Origin: SAR92 clade bacterium H921
Lineage (GTDB): Bacteria; Pseudomonadota; Gammaproteobacteria; Pseudomonadales; Porticoccaceae
Direction: 5' to 3'
Assembly (NCBI GenBank): GCA_025153755.1
Contig: JAOALD010000002.1
Coordinates: forward strand, 124,001-188,000
Length of the DNA stretch: 64,000 bases
Part shown: positions 34,241-43,764 of the stretch, one piece after another
Layout of the letters: every line of letters starts with the position of its first letter
How positions within the stretch are numbered: the first letter of the stretch is position 1
Position numbers and translations under genes: made by a program
The notes under the pieces: generated by a model
Databases searched by the model: none
The model's input: the letters and a program-made list of their open reading frames with translations, nothing else
Told to the model about the DNA's origin: nothing

Positions 34241-36165
34241 TGGCGACAGCTGGTCATGTTGATCATGGCAAGACCTCTGTTGTAAAACATCTCTCCGGTG
34301 TTGATACCGATAGCCTCGAGGAAGAAAGGCGACGGGGGCTGACGATAAATCTGGGTTATGCCTATCTGCATGCAGACGCTGATACCAGAGTTGGCCTTAT
34401 TGATGTCCCAGGCCACAGCCGCTTTATCAATACCATGATTGCCGGGGTAAGCGGCATTGATCTGGCTCTGATAGTGGTGGCCGCCGATGAGGGTCCAATG
34501 CCACAAACCATGGAGCATCTTGAGGTACTTCGGCTATTGGGCATTGGCCAGTATGCAATTGTTATTACTCACATCGACAGGGTGGAACGTCCTCGGGTAG
34601 TGCAGGTCACTGAAGCAATGCAGTCTGCAATGGGCATGCAATGGCCAGTTTTTCAGGTGAATAATATAGATGGCTCTGGAGTCGATGATTTAAAAAGCTA
34701 TCTTTTACGGATGGCAGTAGAGCAGAGTGCTAAATCTCGGGAGGGATATTTCCGCTTATCTATTGACCGTAGTTTTTTACTCAATGGCATTGGGCTTGTG
34801 GCCACTGGTACGGCTATGTCAGGTTCAGTCTCAGAGGGTGATAAATTGTTTTTGCTGCCTGGATATCGAGAAGTCAGGGTGCGAGCGGTACATTCTCAGA
34901 ATCAAAAATCTGCAATAGGTCAGGCGGGTCAACGCTGTGCGCTGCAGCTGGCAGGCATTGACAGGAGTCAGATAAATCGGGGTGATTGGCTCCACGCCAG
35001 CGCCCAAACTCAGGTCTCCAATCGACTCGACGTCAGGCTCGAAATGTCTGATCGGCTGTCCTTCAAGGTTAGACATCTTTGTCCAGTAAAGCTCTATATT
35101 GGCGCCAAGTTGCAACCCGCCAAGCTGTATCTGTTGGAGCGAAAAACCGATGGCAATCAGCTGGAAGCAGGCAGTCGGGTGCTAGCGCAGCTTATTATTG
35201 ATAGCCCAATTAGCTGCTGTCGAGGCGATAGATTTATCCTGCGCGATAGCAGTGAATCGACCACATTGGGAGGTGGCATAGTGCTGGACCCCCATGCTGG
35301 CTACAATCCAAAGTTAAGCGACAAGGGCAAGAATTATTTGCTGGCCATGGAATTGCCAACCCCGCAGGAAACTCTACAAAAGCTAATTATCGACCAGCAG
35401 CAAACGGTGAATCTCAGCCAGTTCAAACAGGCTTGTAATTTGCAGGACGCAGATTTGGCCGCCGTGCTGCAACAAGCTGATCTGCCGGATAAAACCAAAG
35501 CATTTTCTCTTCGGGGGCAGGAGTATTTGGTCGCTAAGCAATACTGGGAAAACGCTGAAAAAGTTATGGTCGACGCTGTCAAGGGCTGGCATAAAGAAAA
35601 TCCCGCTGCCGAGGGTATTCAGTCCGGCGCGCTGTTAGCGGGCTTAATACCAGTTACAGATAAGAGCCTGTACTGGCGCGTACTCGATAACCTGGTGGAA
35701 CGAGCTGTGTTAAGTCGGTCCAATGGCTGTATCTGTCTAGAGGGCTTTAGATCTCAGCGCTCTGCTGAGGAGAGGCACCACTGGCAACTTATCGAACAGG
35801 CCCTGAGTCATTACAGTAATCAAATACCTACTCTGGCGGATTTGCAAAACGATCTGCAACTCGATGATAAAACTGTCCAGAGGGTTTTGCAGCGAGCAGT
35901 TGTCGAGGGTCGAGTTTTCAGGTTAGGTGCAAAGCGTTTTGTGCTATTCCAACAGCTCAGCCGATTTGCCCAGGGAGTGAACCAATTTGCCATTGCCAAG
36001 CCTAGATTTTCTGTTGTAGATATTAAAAACCATCTGCAACTGGGGCGTAATTCCTCTGTTGAACTGCTGGAGTACTTTGATCTTATAGGCTTCACCAGAC
36101 GCCATGGGCAGAGTCGAGCAGTGCTAGACGCAACAATACCCGACAGGATTTTCACAATGAAATAA
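34234..36165 (+). CDS. selB: Selenocysteine-specific elongation factor
   Basis: A 643-residue GTPase that carries Sec-tRNA(Sec) to the ribosome and binds SECIS hairpins through its C-terminal winged helices. Seen: P-loop TAGHVDHGKTS, switch region RGLTINLGYAYL, DVPGHSRFI (G3) and ITHIDR in the NKxD position, where SelB proteins are variable. The EF-Tu-like domains 2/3 follow, then about 270 residues of winged-helix repeats. The start is GTG at 34234 inside the selA end. tRNA-Sec follows within ten bases, which is an unusually compact triad. Confidence 0.97.
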   Translation: MLVATAGHVDHGKTSVVKHLSGVDTDSLEEERRRGLTINLGYAYLHADADTRVGLIDVPGHSRFINTMIAGVSGIDLALIVVAADEGPMPQTMEHLEVLRLLGIGQYAIVITHIDRVERPRVVQVTEAMQSAMGMQWPVFQVNNIDGSGVDDLKSYLLRMAVEQSAKSREGYFRLSIDRSFLLNGIGLVATGTAMSGSVSEGDKLFLLPGYREVRVRAVHSQNQKSAIGQAGQRCALQLAGIDRSQINRGDWLHASAQTQVSNRLDVRLEMSDRLSFKVRHLCPVKLYIGAKLQPAKLYLLERKTDGNQLEAGSRVLAQLIIDSPISCCRGDRFILRDSSESTTLGGGIVLDPHAGYNPKLSDKGKNYLLAMELPTPQETLQKLIIDQQQTVNLSQFKQACNLQDADLAAVLQQADLPDKTKAFSLRGQEYLVAKQYWENAEKVMVDAVKGWHKENPAAEGIQSGALLAGLIPVTDKSLYWRVLDNLVERAVLSRSNGCICLEGFRSQRSAEERHHWQLIEQALSHYSNQIPTLADLQNDLQLDDKTVQRVLQRAVVEGRVFRLGAKRFVLFQQLSRFAQGVNQFAIAKPRFSVVDIKNHLQLGRNSSVELLEYFDLIGFTRRHGQSRAVLDATIPDRIFTMK

Positions 36166-36170
36166 GACTT

Positions 36171-36264
36171 GGAAGAGCGACGCCCCCGGTGGGGTGCCTG
36201 GTCTTCAAAACCAGTGAGGTGCCATTGAGGTGCCTGGTGGGTTCGACTCCTACCTCTTCCGCCA
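36171..36264 (+). tRNA. selC: tRNA-Sec (anticodon TCA)
   Basis: A 94-base tRNA with acceptor GGAAGAG pairing CTCTTCC, encoded GCCA end, long six-pair D stem (CGCCCC/GGGGTG), anticodon stem CTGGT/ACCAG around loop CTTCAAA with TCA at 36205-36207, large extra arm (GGTGCC-type helix) and T loop TTCGACT. The length, extended arms and UCA anticodon define selenocysteine tRNA. It begins five bases after the selB stop. Confidence 0.97.
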
Positions 36265-36314
36265 CTAAACGCATTTTTATAAAACTATAAAAATTAAAAG
36301 GGTGAGCAATAACG

Positions 36315-37286
36315 ATGAATATAGAATTAGTTGACACTGAGTTAGCGGAGTCTCTTAAATTATTTCCCGACTTAGATATCTGGACAGACCTGGTAAAAAC
36401 AAGGGAGATGGGTGCCCAGATGCGCGCCAAGATGATCGGTAATCTACCGCCAATAGAGGCTGTTGAGTCCGAGGACTATTGGCTTCAGCAGGCCGATGGC
36501 CCGGAGGTTTGGGTTCGCGCTTATGGGCCTGAAAATCAGCTAGAGCCATTACCCGCACTCCTTTGGATTCATGGGGGAGGCTACTGCCTGGGGTCGATGG
36601 AAGCCGATGACCATATGGTGCGTCAAATGGTCCGTGAAGTGGGCTTGGTGGTTATTTCTGTGGACTATCGGTTAGCTCCAGAGCATCCTTTTCCAGCGGC
36701 TTTAAATGACGCCACCACTGCCCTGCAATGGTTGGCAGATAATACAGATACGCTAGCTATCGATCCGGCGCGTATTGCCATTGGCGGTATCAGCGCCGGT
36801 GCTGGGTTGGCCGCTGGTGTCGCGCTATATGCCAGGGATAAAACAGATATACGGCTGGCTTTTCAGTTTCTGCTCTGTCCGATGATTGATGATCGCTGCG
36901 TTACAGCCTCGAGCCATATGATTACTGACAAACGCGTGTGGAATCGGAATTCTAATTTGATTGCCTGGCAACATTATCTGCATCGCGATAAAACCTCTGA
37001 ACAAGAGCCTTACATAGAGGTATCTGAGTATGCTGCCGCCAGTCGGGCAACAAGCCTTACTGGTTTGCCTCGGGCCTATATTGCGGTGGGTTCAGTGGAT
37101 GCCTTTGTCGATGAAAATCGAGACTATGCCCAGCGTCTCGCTGCGGCTGGAGTGAGTACTCAGTTCGAAGTTTTTGAGGGAGGCTTTCATGGATTTGAAT
37201 TTATTGCCCCTGGTGCTGGATTATCTAAACATGCTCGAGAAAGTCATTACGCTGCCCTGAGAAGTGCGCTGTTTGATGTGGAGTAA
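36315..37286 (+). CDS. Alpha/beta hydrolase, HSL/acetyl-hydrolase type
   Basis: A 323-residue cytosolic esterase. Seen: oxyanion motif IHGGGYCLGS, SVDYRLAPEHPFPAALND (a strong family signature), GGISAGAGLAAG with nucleophile Ser160, acid residue in GSVDAFVDE and histidine in GGFHGFE. GGTGAG precedes the ATG. It lies just after tRNA-Sec and ends at a strong bidirectional terminator shared with the convergent TBDR. Substrate unknown; short-chain esters are usual for the family. Confidence 0.9.
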   Translation: MNIELVDTELAESLKLFPDLDIWTDLVKTREMGAQMRAKMIGNLPPIEAVESEDYWLQQADGPEVWVRAYGPENQLEPLPALLWIHGGGYCLGSMEADDHMVRQMVREVGLVVISVDYRLAPEHPFPAALNDATTALQWLADNTDTLAIDPARIAIGGISAGAGLAAGVALYARDKTDIRLAFQFLLCPMIDDRCVTASSHMITDKRVWNRNSNLIAWQHYLHRDKTSEQEPYIEVSEYAAASRATSLTGLPRAYIAVGSVDAFVDENRDYAQRLAAAGVSTQFEVFEGGFHGFEFIAPGAGLSKHARESHYAALRSALFDVE

Positions 37287-37342
37287 TATAACGACTGAAA
37301 AAACAACCTATTGCTTGGTCACCATCTACATAGCATTTGGGT

Positions 37343-37376
37343 AAAAAAAACCGCGGCCTAGGCCGCGGTTTTTTTT
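37343..37376. terminator. Strong bidirectional terminator
   Basis: An eight-base A tract, the palindrome CCGCGGCCTAGGCCGCGG and an eight-base T tract. It serves the esterase on + and the TBDR on -. A nearly identical element ends the paralogous TBDR at 53683-53713. Confidence 0.92.
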
Positions 37377-37391
37377 AGACTAATGCTTTAC

Positions 37392-39854
37392 TTAGAAATT
37401 CATGCGAGCGGTAAGCTGAACAGTTCGCGGTGGATCAATCATCTTGAAATAAGAGCCATTAAATCCCTGAGGTCCCAGTGGAATGTCGTTTCCCCACATA
37501 AAGGTATCTTCGCTAGTCAGGTTTTTACCAATTACAGCGATCTGCCACTGATCGCCAGCAGCAATAGCGATACGAGCATTAAGCTTGCCGAAGCTGTTTT
37601 GGATCAGGTTCTCATCCAAGTCGGCGGCGACCATAACATCGTCGCTCCAGTTATAGTCTAAGCTTGCACTCAGGAGTACACCTGAAGACAACCGAGTCTC
37701 ATAGTTGATGCCGACGTTTGCCGTGTACTCAGGAGCAAACTGCAGGGGCTGGCCGCTAAGGTCTTGAGTGCATCCGCGACCTGCCACCAACGTTTGTGCC
37801 AGATTACAACCAGCGCCCGGGAATGACTTGTAAGTCGCATCCAGATAAGCAAAGGCACCGTTGAGAGTGATTTCCTCAGTCAAGCGGAACAGCACATCGG
37901 TCTCAATACCTTGCACTTCAGACTCAGCTGCGTTACCCACTACAAAGCCTGCATTGCCGTCAAAAGTGGACACCTGAACGTCTTCATAGGTGCTCATATA
38001 AGCAGCGATATTAAGTCGACCACGACCATCCGCGAGATCAATTTTGGCGCCAAGCTCTACCGTTTCAACTGACTCATCTTCGAAATCGGCAAGATCATCG
38101 GTAACGCCAGCAACAGTTTCAACTTCACGGCCCAGCCCGTTATCTTCGTCAAAGCCACCGGCTTTATAGCCGTTGCCGATTTCCAAATAGACCATGGCAT
38201 CATTGTTCATATCCCACTGGAAATTAACATGGCCAGTGATATGGTCCTCTTCGCGCTGACGCGTGTAGCTATGAGCCGCTGCCAGATTAAGAGCATTTTT
38301 GTACACTAAATTTAGCGCGGGTACTGGTATCCTCGGGGTGTCTGTCGCCTGATCTGCATATCCATTAGCCTGCAGCCAGTCGTTTAAATAGCCAATTGTG
38401 GCGCTTTTGGACATTTCTTTTTCGTCCTCCGAGTAACGCAAACCAGCCGTAATGCGGAAGCTATCACTGAGATGATAGGTACCTTCGGCAAACACCGACC
38501 AGCTATCTGCATCCTGTTGGAAGGAACCCAGAGCTGTGGCATCTAGAATACCGCTTTGCGCAGCAGGACTTAAACTCCCACCCAAAACTGCGGCTGCAAA
38601 ACTTGCACCGCCCAGATTTGGGTTGGGTGCGTTAAGCAGGCCAAATATACCACCTTGAACCGGCGCTACTGCTGATAGATCGACATGTGTATAGCGTTGG
38701 TTCGAAAGTTCTTCACTTTGATAAAAGGCACCAGTGAGATACTCGAACTTATCGTCGCTTGGCGAGCTGATAATAAGCTCGGCACTGAGTTGCTCGTGTT
38801 GCTCGTTGCGACCACGATTTAGAAATTTTAGCGGGCTGAAATCTGAGTCCAGGCTATTATTAAACTCATAGTCGGTGTAACCCATAACGGCTTTAATACC
38901 ATGCTCACCTAGGGCGCCATCAAATGTAACCTGAAAGATATTTGACTCGTTGTCATCGTATATCGGCATATTGCGAACGTTTTGAGTATAGCTTGTGTAA
39001 CCAAAGCCAGCTTCAAAATTGGTCGCACCGAAGGCTGTGCCATAGAGCGCAGCTGCTCCACCAGTCGCCAGACTAGTGTCAGTTTTGGCAGTCAGTGCCT
39101 GGCGGCCAATAACATCGACAAAGCCATGTTCAGCTTTGATGGTGGCAGTCCAGTCTTCGTTAATATCAATGGCCAGTGTAGCGCGGGCATAGACGCTGTC
39201 TTTTTGAGGGCCATCTTCGCCATCGGCAGCGAGATTGCGCACATAGCCTTTATCTTCATAGGAACGCACAGCCAGACGGCCGCGAACTGCATCACCCAAT
39301 GGGCCTGAGATCACAGCAGTGACCGTCTGGGCTTCTACTTCACTGGTATATCCTGCGCTAACATAGCCTTCAAACTCTTCGGTAGGCTGTGCTGTAGTGA
39401 TATTAAGTGCTCCAGCAATGGTGTTTTTGCCGAACAGTGTCGATTGTGGGCCCTTGAGAATCTCGACACGCTCTAGATCAAGGAACTGACCTCTAGCACT
39501 GCGGCCACGACCAAAGTAAACACCATCTACGAAGGTGCCAACGGACTGTTCAAAACCATAGTTAACCCCTGAGCCAATACCGCGAATAAATATCTGCGTA
39601 CCAGTAGAGGCTTCTCCCATATGAACGTTAGGAATATATCTACTCAGATCTTCCATCGAATTAATCGATTTGTTCTCTATTTGTTCTCCGTCGATGACCG
39701 AAATAGCGATAGGAACTTCTTGCAGTCCTTCGGCGCGCTTGGTCGCGGTGACGATGATCTCCTCAAGTGTTAAATCTTGCGCCAGAGTCGGTGCACTCAA
39801 AGCCATGGTCAGCGTTGCCGCTGTCGTGTTTAAGAGCCTAGTTGATTTTTTCAA
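37392..39854 (-). CDS. TonB-dependent outer-membrane receptor (paralogue of 53735-56167)
   Basis: An 820-residue TBDR. Seen: a signal peptide ending near PTLAQ, a TonB-box-like LEEIIVTATKRAEG, plug motifs IFIRGIGSGVNYGFEQSVGTFVDGVYFGRG and RVEILKGPQSTLFGKNTIAGALNI, a barrel, and a C-terminal VQLTARMNF with a terminal Phe. The start is TTG at 39854 with AAGGGG about eight bases upstream; no ATG is near. It is very similar along its length to the TBDR at 53735. Operator-like dyads lie upstream at 39876 and 39980. Likely the uptake gate for the 37-53 kb catabolic block. Confidence 0.94.
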   Translation of the reverse strand: MKKSTRLLNTTAATLTMALSAPTLAQDLTLEEIIVTATKRAEGLQEVPIAISVIDGEQIENKSINSMEDLSRYIPNVHMGEASTGTQIFIRGIGSGVNYGFEQSVGTFVDGVYFGRGRSARGQFLDLERVEILKGPQSTLFGKNTIAGALNITTAQPTEEFEGYVSAGYTSEVEAQTVTAVISGPLGDAVRGRLAVRSYEDKGYVRNLAADGEDGPQKDSVYARATLAIDINEDWTATIKAEHGFVDVIGRQALTAKTDTSLATGGAAALYGTAFGATNFEAGFGYTSYTQNVRNMPIYDDNESNIFQVTFDGALGEHGIKAVMGYTDYEFNNSLDSDFSPLKFLNRGRNEQHEQLSAELIISSPSDDKFEYLTGAFYQSEELSNQRYTHVDLSAVAPVQGGIFGLLNAPNPNLGGASFAAAVLGGSLSPAAQSGILDATALGSFQQDADSWSVFAEGTYHLSDSFRITAGLRYSEDEKEMSKSATIGYLNDWLQANGYADQATDTPRIPVPALNLVYKNALNLAAAHSYTRQREEDHITGHVNFQWDMNNDAMVYLEIGNGYKAGGFDEDNGLGREVETVAGVTDDLADFEDESVETVELGAKIDLADGRGRLNIAAYMSTYEDVQVSTFDGNAGFVVGNAAESEVQGIETDVLFRLTEEITLNGAFAYLDATYKSFPGAGCNLAQTLVAGRGCTQDLSGQPLQFAPEYTANVGINYETRLSSGVLLSASLDYNWSDDVMVAADLDENLIQNSFGKLNARIAIAAGDQWQIAVIGKNLTSEDTFMWGNDIPLGPQGFNGSYFKMIDPPRTVQLTARMNF

Positions 39855-39875
39855 TGATATTCCCCTTTAAATCAA

Positions 39876-39889
39876 GTGCCTCAGGGCAC
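39876..39889. promoter_or_regulatory. GTGCC-N4-GGCAC dyad in TBDR leader
   Basis: A perfect five-plus-five inverted repeat with a four-base spacer, 22 bases before the TTG start of the TBDR. It could be an operator or a hairpin in the mRNA leader close to the ribosome site. It has the same geometry as the TAGCC-N4-GGCTA elements but a different arm sequence. Confidence 0.4.
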
Positions 39890-39971
39890 AGTTTATTATG
39901 TGGACTGCAGAAGCTAGGTTGATATATTCAACGCTACTTATCTTATTAGCGTAACATAACAGTAGGCTGTC

Positions 39972-40000
39972 TTGACTTCTAGCTAATTGGCTAGAATGTT
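39972..40000 (+). promoter_or_regulatory. Promoter-like element with TAGCY-N4-GGCTA operator
   Basis: TTGACT (39972-39977), 17 bases, AATGTT (39995-40000). The spacer holds TAGCT-AATT-GGCTA (39980-39993), one mismatch from the common dyad. It points towards the FAH-family gene; it could also affect the divergent TBDR. Confidence 0.5.
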
Positions 40001-40066
40001 ATGACCACTCGGTCATGAAGCCGCAGGTATTGCAATGGGATGACGGGCAACGCTGTTTTAAACCGG

Positions 40067-40095
40067 TTGCTTTTATTTAGCCGTCTGGCTAATAT
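40067..40095 (+). promoter_or_regulatory. Promoter with TTAGCC-N4-GGCTAA operator between -35 and -10
   Basis: TTGCTT (40067-40072), 17-base spacer, TAATAT (40090-40095). The perfect six-plus-six dyad TTAGCC-GTCT-GGCTAA covers 40077-40092, filling the spacer. It would drive the FAH-family gene 36 bases downstream. The placement is typical of a repressor site. Confidence 0.68.
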
Positions 40096-40130
40096 TATCG
40101 TATATTGATAATGTTATTGAGGTGGGTGTT

Positions 40131-41057
40131 ATGGGGTTTAGGTTGGCAAATATCGGCGGCAGGGCGGCTCTGGTTTCCGATGAGTCTTACTATGATCTGG
40201 AGAAAATAAGTCATGGTGATTTTTCACAGGATCCGATGCAAGCGCTTGAGGCGCTCTCAGAGCTATCTGCGCTCGACGCTCAATTAGAACATTTTGAGCC
40301 CAGTGGCCAGCTTGCGGATATCGAGCTTGGCCCCCCAGTGCCAAACCCCAAAAACTGTTATGCGGTGGGGCTTAATTATCGCAATCACGCCGAAGAATCG
40401 AATATGGCGATCCCCCCGGTACCCATGGTGTTTACTAAGCATTCCTCGTGCATAAGTGGTCCCACTGCCGATATTGAAATGCGCAGTGATTATGTTGATT
40501 ACGAAGCCGAGCTGGTGGCAGTTATCGGCAAGCCCGGCAAGGACATTCGTCGGGAGGATGCTTGGCAACATGTGGCCGGTCTCTGTGTGGGGCAGGATAT
40601 TTCTGATCGTCCGATGCAGTTTAGCGCGGCTCCGCCACAGTTTAATCTAGGTAAATCCTTTGATACCTTCGGCCCCATAGGTCCGGTATTGACTTCGCTG
40701 GAGTCCTTAGACGATTACCATTCTATGGAAATACGCTGTGACGTAAGTGGGCAGCTGCGGCAGAGTGACAATGTAGATGATCTAATTTTCGATATTCCTT
40801 TTATAATTGCCTATCTGTCTGAAATTGTGACCTTAAATACCGGAGATGTGATTTTCACCGGAACGCCAGCCGGTGTTGGTGTTATCGATGGCAAATATCT
40901 GCGCGATGGCGAAATACTAACCACCAGCATTGAGGGGCTTGGAACTCTGCGCAATCGCTGTGTGAGGGTAGCTGACCATTCTCGCGCAGATATCGTACCC
41001 GAGGCCTTTTCTAAGCTGGTGGCTGCAGCCCGTGAAAAGGCCGCTGCGCATAAGTGA
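40131..41057 (+). CDS. Fumarylacetoacetate hydrolase family protein
   Basis: About 308 residues. Seen: the family stretch NPKNCYAVGLNYRNHAEES, VFTKHSS, the metal-binding VDYEAELVAVIGK (Glu/Glu/Asp ligands), GQDISDRPMQ, GKSFDTFGPIGP and GDVIFTGTPAGVG. Family knowledge: FAH enzymes hydrolyse C-C bonds of acylpyruvates, such as fumarylpyruvate, at the end of gentisate-type routes. ATG 40131 is preferred over GTG 40122 because GAGGTG sits about six bases before it. It has its own promoter with operator and is convergent with a GST-like gene. Confidence 0.9.
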   Translation: MGFRLANIGGRAALVSDESYYDLEKISHGDFSQDPMQALEALSELSALDAQLEHFEPSGQLADIELGPPVPNPKNCYAVGLNYRNHAEESNMAIPPVPMVFTKHSSCISGPTADIEMRSDYVDYEAELVAVIGKPGKDIRREDAWQHVAGLCVGQDISDRPMQFSAAPPQFNLGKSFDTFGPIGPVLTSLESLDDYHSMEIRCDVSGQLRQSDNVDDLIFDIPFIIAYLSEIVTLNTGDVIFTGTPAGVGVIDGKYLRDGEILTTSIEGLGTLRNRCVRVADHSRADIVPEAFSKLVAAAREKAAAHK

Positions 41058-41085
41058 GCCTCTGCACGGTTAAAGGTTATCGAGC

Positions 41086-41946
41086 CTAAATGCCGGTGAC
41101 CTTTTCCAGGGTTGTATTGGTTATTGCTTGATAGGTCTGGGTCAGAAAGCGGATAACTTTTAGGGGAAGTGGGTCTGCCACTTCTTTTGCAATTTCGGGG
41201 CGATAGAGCAGGGACTGGTACCAGGCCTCCAGACCCGGGTGTAAGCGCTTGAAGGGGTAGCCGGTTGATTTTAGGCGGTGAGCGTAAATAAACCAGACTA
41301 TATCGATGATAGTGATTCTATCACCCAATAGAAATTCTTGATTGGCAAGCTGCGCTTCCAATGATGTAAATTTTCGTTTAAATCTCTCTACTGAGTTGGT
41401 GGCCTGTTCTGGGGTAATACCCTGTTTTGCCAGATCGCGCCAAAAGGCAAGCTGCACCTGTTTATGACTGTCTTTTTTCCCCTCTACGGTGCCTTCGCTG
41501 GATGCTAGTGTATCAAGAGCCTCGGGCGGTTTGCCGACCAAAAATTTTGGCAGGGAGAAGCCGAAGGTCAATGTCCGCAAATCGAGGTGCAAATCATTCT
41601 CGGCGTTGAGTTGCTCTAAAACAGATTCCCTCTGCTGGGCAGGAATTAATTTTGGGGTCTCGAAGCGGTCATCGAGGTAGCTGACAATATCATTGCTCTC
41701 GATATGTACTTCGCCGTCATGTATCAGTGTCGGAAGAAGCCCGCGAGGATTAATACCAAGATACCATTCGCTGTAGTTTTTAGCTTTTAATAAATTGATC
41801 GGGTGTGACACCCAGTCAACGCCTTTGAGATTGAGCACGATACGCGCTTTTTGAGAGCATGAGGAGCTGCTGAAATGAAAGAGATGTAATCCCTTCCATT
41901 CTGTGACTTCCTTGGTTTTGATGTCTTTGGAGTATAGTTTAACCAT
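41086..41946 (-). CDS. Glutathione S-transferase family protein
   Basis: About 286 residues from ATG 41946 (the open frame extends 15 codons further, without family similarity). Seen: N-terminal thioredoxin fold beginning LHLFHFSSSSCSQKARIVLNLKGVDW with Ser/Cys at the active position, then INPRGLLPTLIHDGEVHIESNDIVSYLDDRF containing the cis-Pro and the E-S glutathione contact, and a helical C-terminal domain. In a ring-cleavage block with an FAH enzyme, a maleylpyruvate-isomerase-like or dehalogenating role is plausible but not shown. AGGAG lies 11 bases upstream. Confidence 0.82.
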   Translation of the reverse strand: MVKLYSKDIKTKEVTEWKGLHLFHFSSSSCSQKARIVLNLKGVDWVSHPINLLKAKNYSEWYLGINPRGLLPTLIHDGEVHIESNDIVSYLDDRFETPKLIPAQQRESVLEQLNAENDLHLDLRTLTFGFSLPKFLVGKPPEALDTLASSEGTVEGKKDSHKQVQLAFWRDLAKQGITPEQATNSVERFKRKFTSLEAQLANQEFLLGDRITIIDIVWFIYAHRLKSTGYPFKRLHPGLEAWYQSLLYRPEIAKEVADPLPLKVIRFLTQTYQAITNTTLEKVTGI

Positions 41947-42107
41947 GTTAGTAGTCGCTCCTAATGTCTCTCTGTAACCCCAGAGTAACAAGCAGTAATA
42001 TTATCGCTGCTGTTACCACTGTAAGCATTGGATTCCAGCCGTTGAGCAGCGAGGGAACGCCGCACTGTCTGTCGGCTAGCCCACTCTTGTTTTAGGCTGA
42101 ATATTGG

Positions 42108-43616
42108 TTAGTTCTTATTTTTGGCATTTTCAATGGCGGCTTCAGCCCAGGGTATACGATCTTCAGGGCCCCCAAAGGTATCCATATCAAATAGAATTTC
42201 CATAATCTCGACGCCTCGCTCTTCACCGGCGGGCCAATTTGCAATGATTTTCTGCATCTCGGTAACGCGCTCGGGATACTGAGCTGATAGATCGATGCTT
42301 TCAGTGGGGTCGGTGAATACGTTGTAGAGTTCCAACCTATCGCCAGTAATTAACTTCCATGGCGGTTGATACAGAGAGGTATTGTCAAAGCCGGTGACTA
42401 AATAGTCTGGTTTTCTGGTTATCTCGCCCTTGGATAGCGAACGCCATTGAGATGCGCCATCAATATCGTCTGGGATGTCGTCGGATCCGCCAACGGCTTC
42501 TAGCAAGGTTGGCAGTACATCCGAGACAGAGATAAATTCATTATGGGTGCCTGGGTTGATCTGGTTGGGCCACCAGAGAAGGGCGGGCACTCGCACACCG
42601 CCCTCTAAAGTGCTTGTTTTGGTCCCTCGCAGAGTTCCATTGTCGCTGCCGCCATCATAGGAGAATTTGGCAAATTCCTCGAGGGTACTAAATGGTACTG
42701 GCCGATCAAAAAAGAATGTCCCTAGGTCGGCAAGCTTTCTTAATGTGGATGCAAGTTCCGCTTCGCCGCCTATTAACCCACCGTTGTCGCTGGCAAACAG
42801 TATTAGAGTGTTGTCGAGCATATCGCGTTTTTTAAGCGCCTCGATAACACGGCCAATTTGATGATCTAATTCCGACACCATGGCCGCATGGACACGCCTA
42901 TTGGGATTGCTGATCTGACTGTATTTATTGATGCCCGCCTGTGGGGCCTGATTGGGCATATGGGGTGCGGCCATCGCCAGATAGAGAAACAACGGCTGCT
43001 GTGATTGGTACTCTTCGATTAGGTGAACGGCTTCATCGCCCAACAGATGAGTTGCATAACCCTCTTCGCGAACGGTGCTGCCGTTGCGCTGCCAGTCATG
43101 CCCGCCACCATGGTTGTGATCCCAGTAGCCAATACCACCACTTAGAAAACCATAAAAGTGCTCAAAGCCCCTTGCCGGGGGCGCATAGGCGGGGATGTAG
43201 TTACCCAGATGCCATTTGCCGACCATCAGACTTTGATAACCCAGAGCATTGAGGTACTGAGGCAGAATTTGCTCATCCAGGTCCAGACCAAGTTGCTGAT
43301 TTTTAGCAATAGCCCTGCTGATGCCTAACTTTCTAGGGGATTTGCCTGTCATCAAGGCGGCTCTGGTAGGGCTACAGGTAGGCTGAGCATAAAAACGGTC
43401 AAGCTCAAGTCCCTCGGCAGCAAGACGGTCAATATTGGGCGTATTAATTTCGCTACCATGGTAGCCGACATCATTCCAACCTAGGTCATCAGCTAATATC
43501 ATTACAATATTAGGTCTTGGGGGGTTGGCTTCAACGGCATAGGCCGAGCCATAAATGTTAAGTAGTAGAGCTGCGACAAGCCCCATAGACTGGAAACTGA
43601 ATTTTAAAATTTGCAT
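42108..43616 (-). CDS. Sulfatase (arylsulfatase type), secreted
   Basis: A 502-residue enzyme of the type I sulfatase family, which hydrolyses sulfate esters with a formylglycine made from Cys. Seen: a signal peptide ending near SAYAVEA, metal ligands ILADDLGWND (Asp43, Asp44), the modification motif CSPTRAALMTGKSP with Cys81, VGKWHLG, and ASDNGG late in the catalytic domain. A periplasmic location is predicted. It is preceded by the longest copy of the TAGCC dyad (43644-43671). No ribosome site is obvious. Likely removes sulfate from an imported aromatic or sugar sulfate. A maturase for the Cys was not seen in the window. Confidence 0.92.
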   Translation of the reverse strand: MQILKFSFQSMGLVAALLLNIYGSAYAVEANPPRPNIVMILADDLGWNDVGYHGSEINTPNIDRLAAEGLELDRFYAQPTCSPTRAALMTGKSPRKLGISRAIAKNQQLGLDLDEQILPQYLNALGYQSLMVGKWHLGNYIPAYAPPARGFEHFYGFLSGGIGYWDHNHGGGHDWQRNGSTVREEGYATHLLGDEAVHLIEEYQSQQPLFLYLAMAAPHMPNQAPQAGINKYSQISNPNRRVHAAMVSELDHQIGRVIEALKKRDMLDNTLILFASDNGGLIGGEAELASTLRKLADLGTFFFDRPVPFSTLEEFAKFSYDGGSDNGTLRGTKTSTLEGGVRVPALLWWPNQINPGTHNEFISVSDVLPTLLEAVGGSDDIPDDIDGASQWRSLSKGEITRKPDYLVTGFDNTSLYQPPWKLITGDRLELYNVFTDPTESIDLSAQYPERVTEMQKIIANWPAGEERGVEIMEILFDMDTFGGPEDRIPWAEAAIENAKNKN

Positions 43617-43643
43617 GATGTGGGCCGACTGGTTTTTATTAGA

Positions 43644-43677
43644 ACTATTTTAGCCGATAGGCTAAAATAGTCAATCA
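43644..43677 (-). promoter_or_regulatory. Long perfect TAGCC-N4-GGCTA operator in sulfatase promoter
   Basis: The arms extend to 12 perfect pairs: ACTATTTTAGCC, spacer GATA, GGCTAAAATAGT (43644-43671). Read on the - strand, TTGACT lies at the distal end (43672-43677 with overlap into the arm) and an A/T-rich AAAATA stands about 17 bases on, so the dyad fills the promoter spacer. The start codon is 28 bases away. Confidence 0.68.
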
Positions 43678-43764
43678 CATGTTTGAAGGTCTACCTATTT
43701 ATCAGGATGGTATTACTCAGAGCCACTCAGATTCCCTTGCTTGCATAAAAACACATATCTATTC

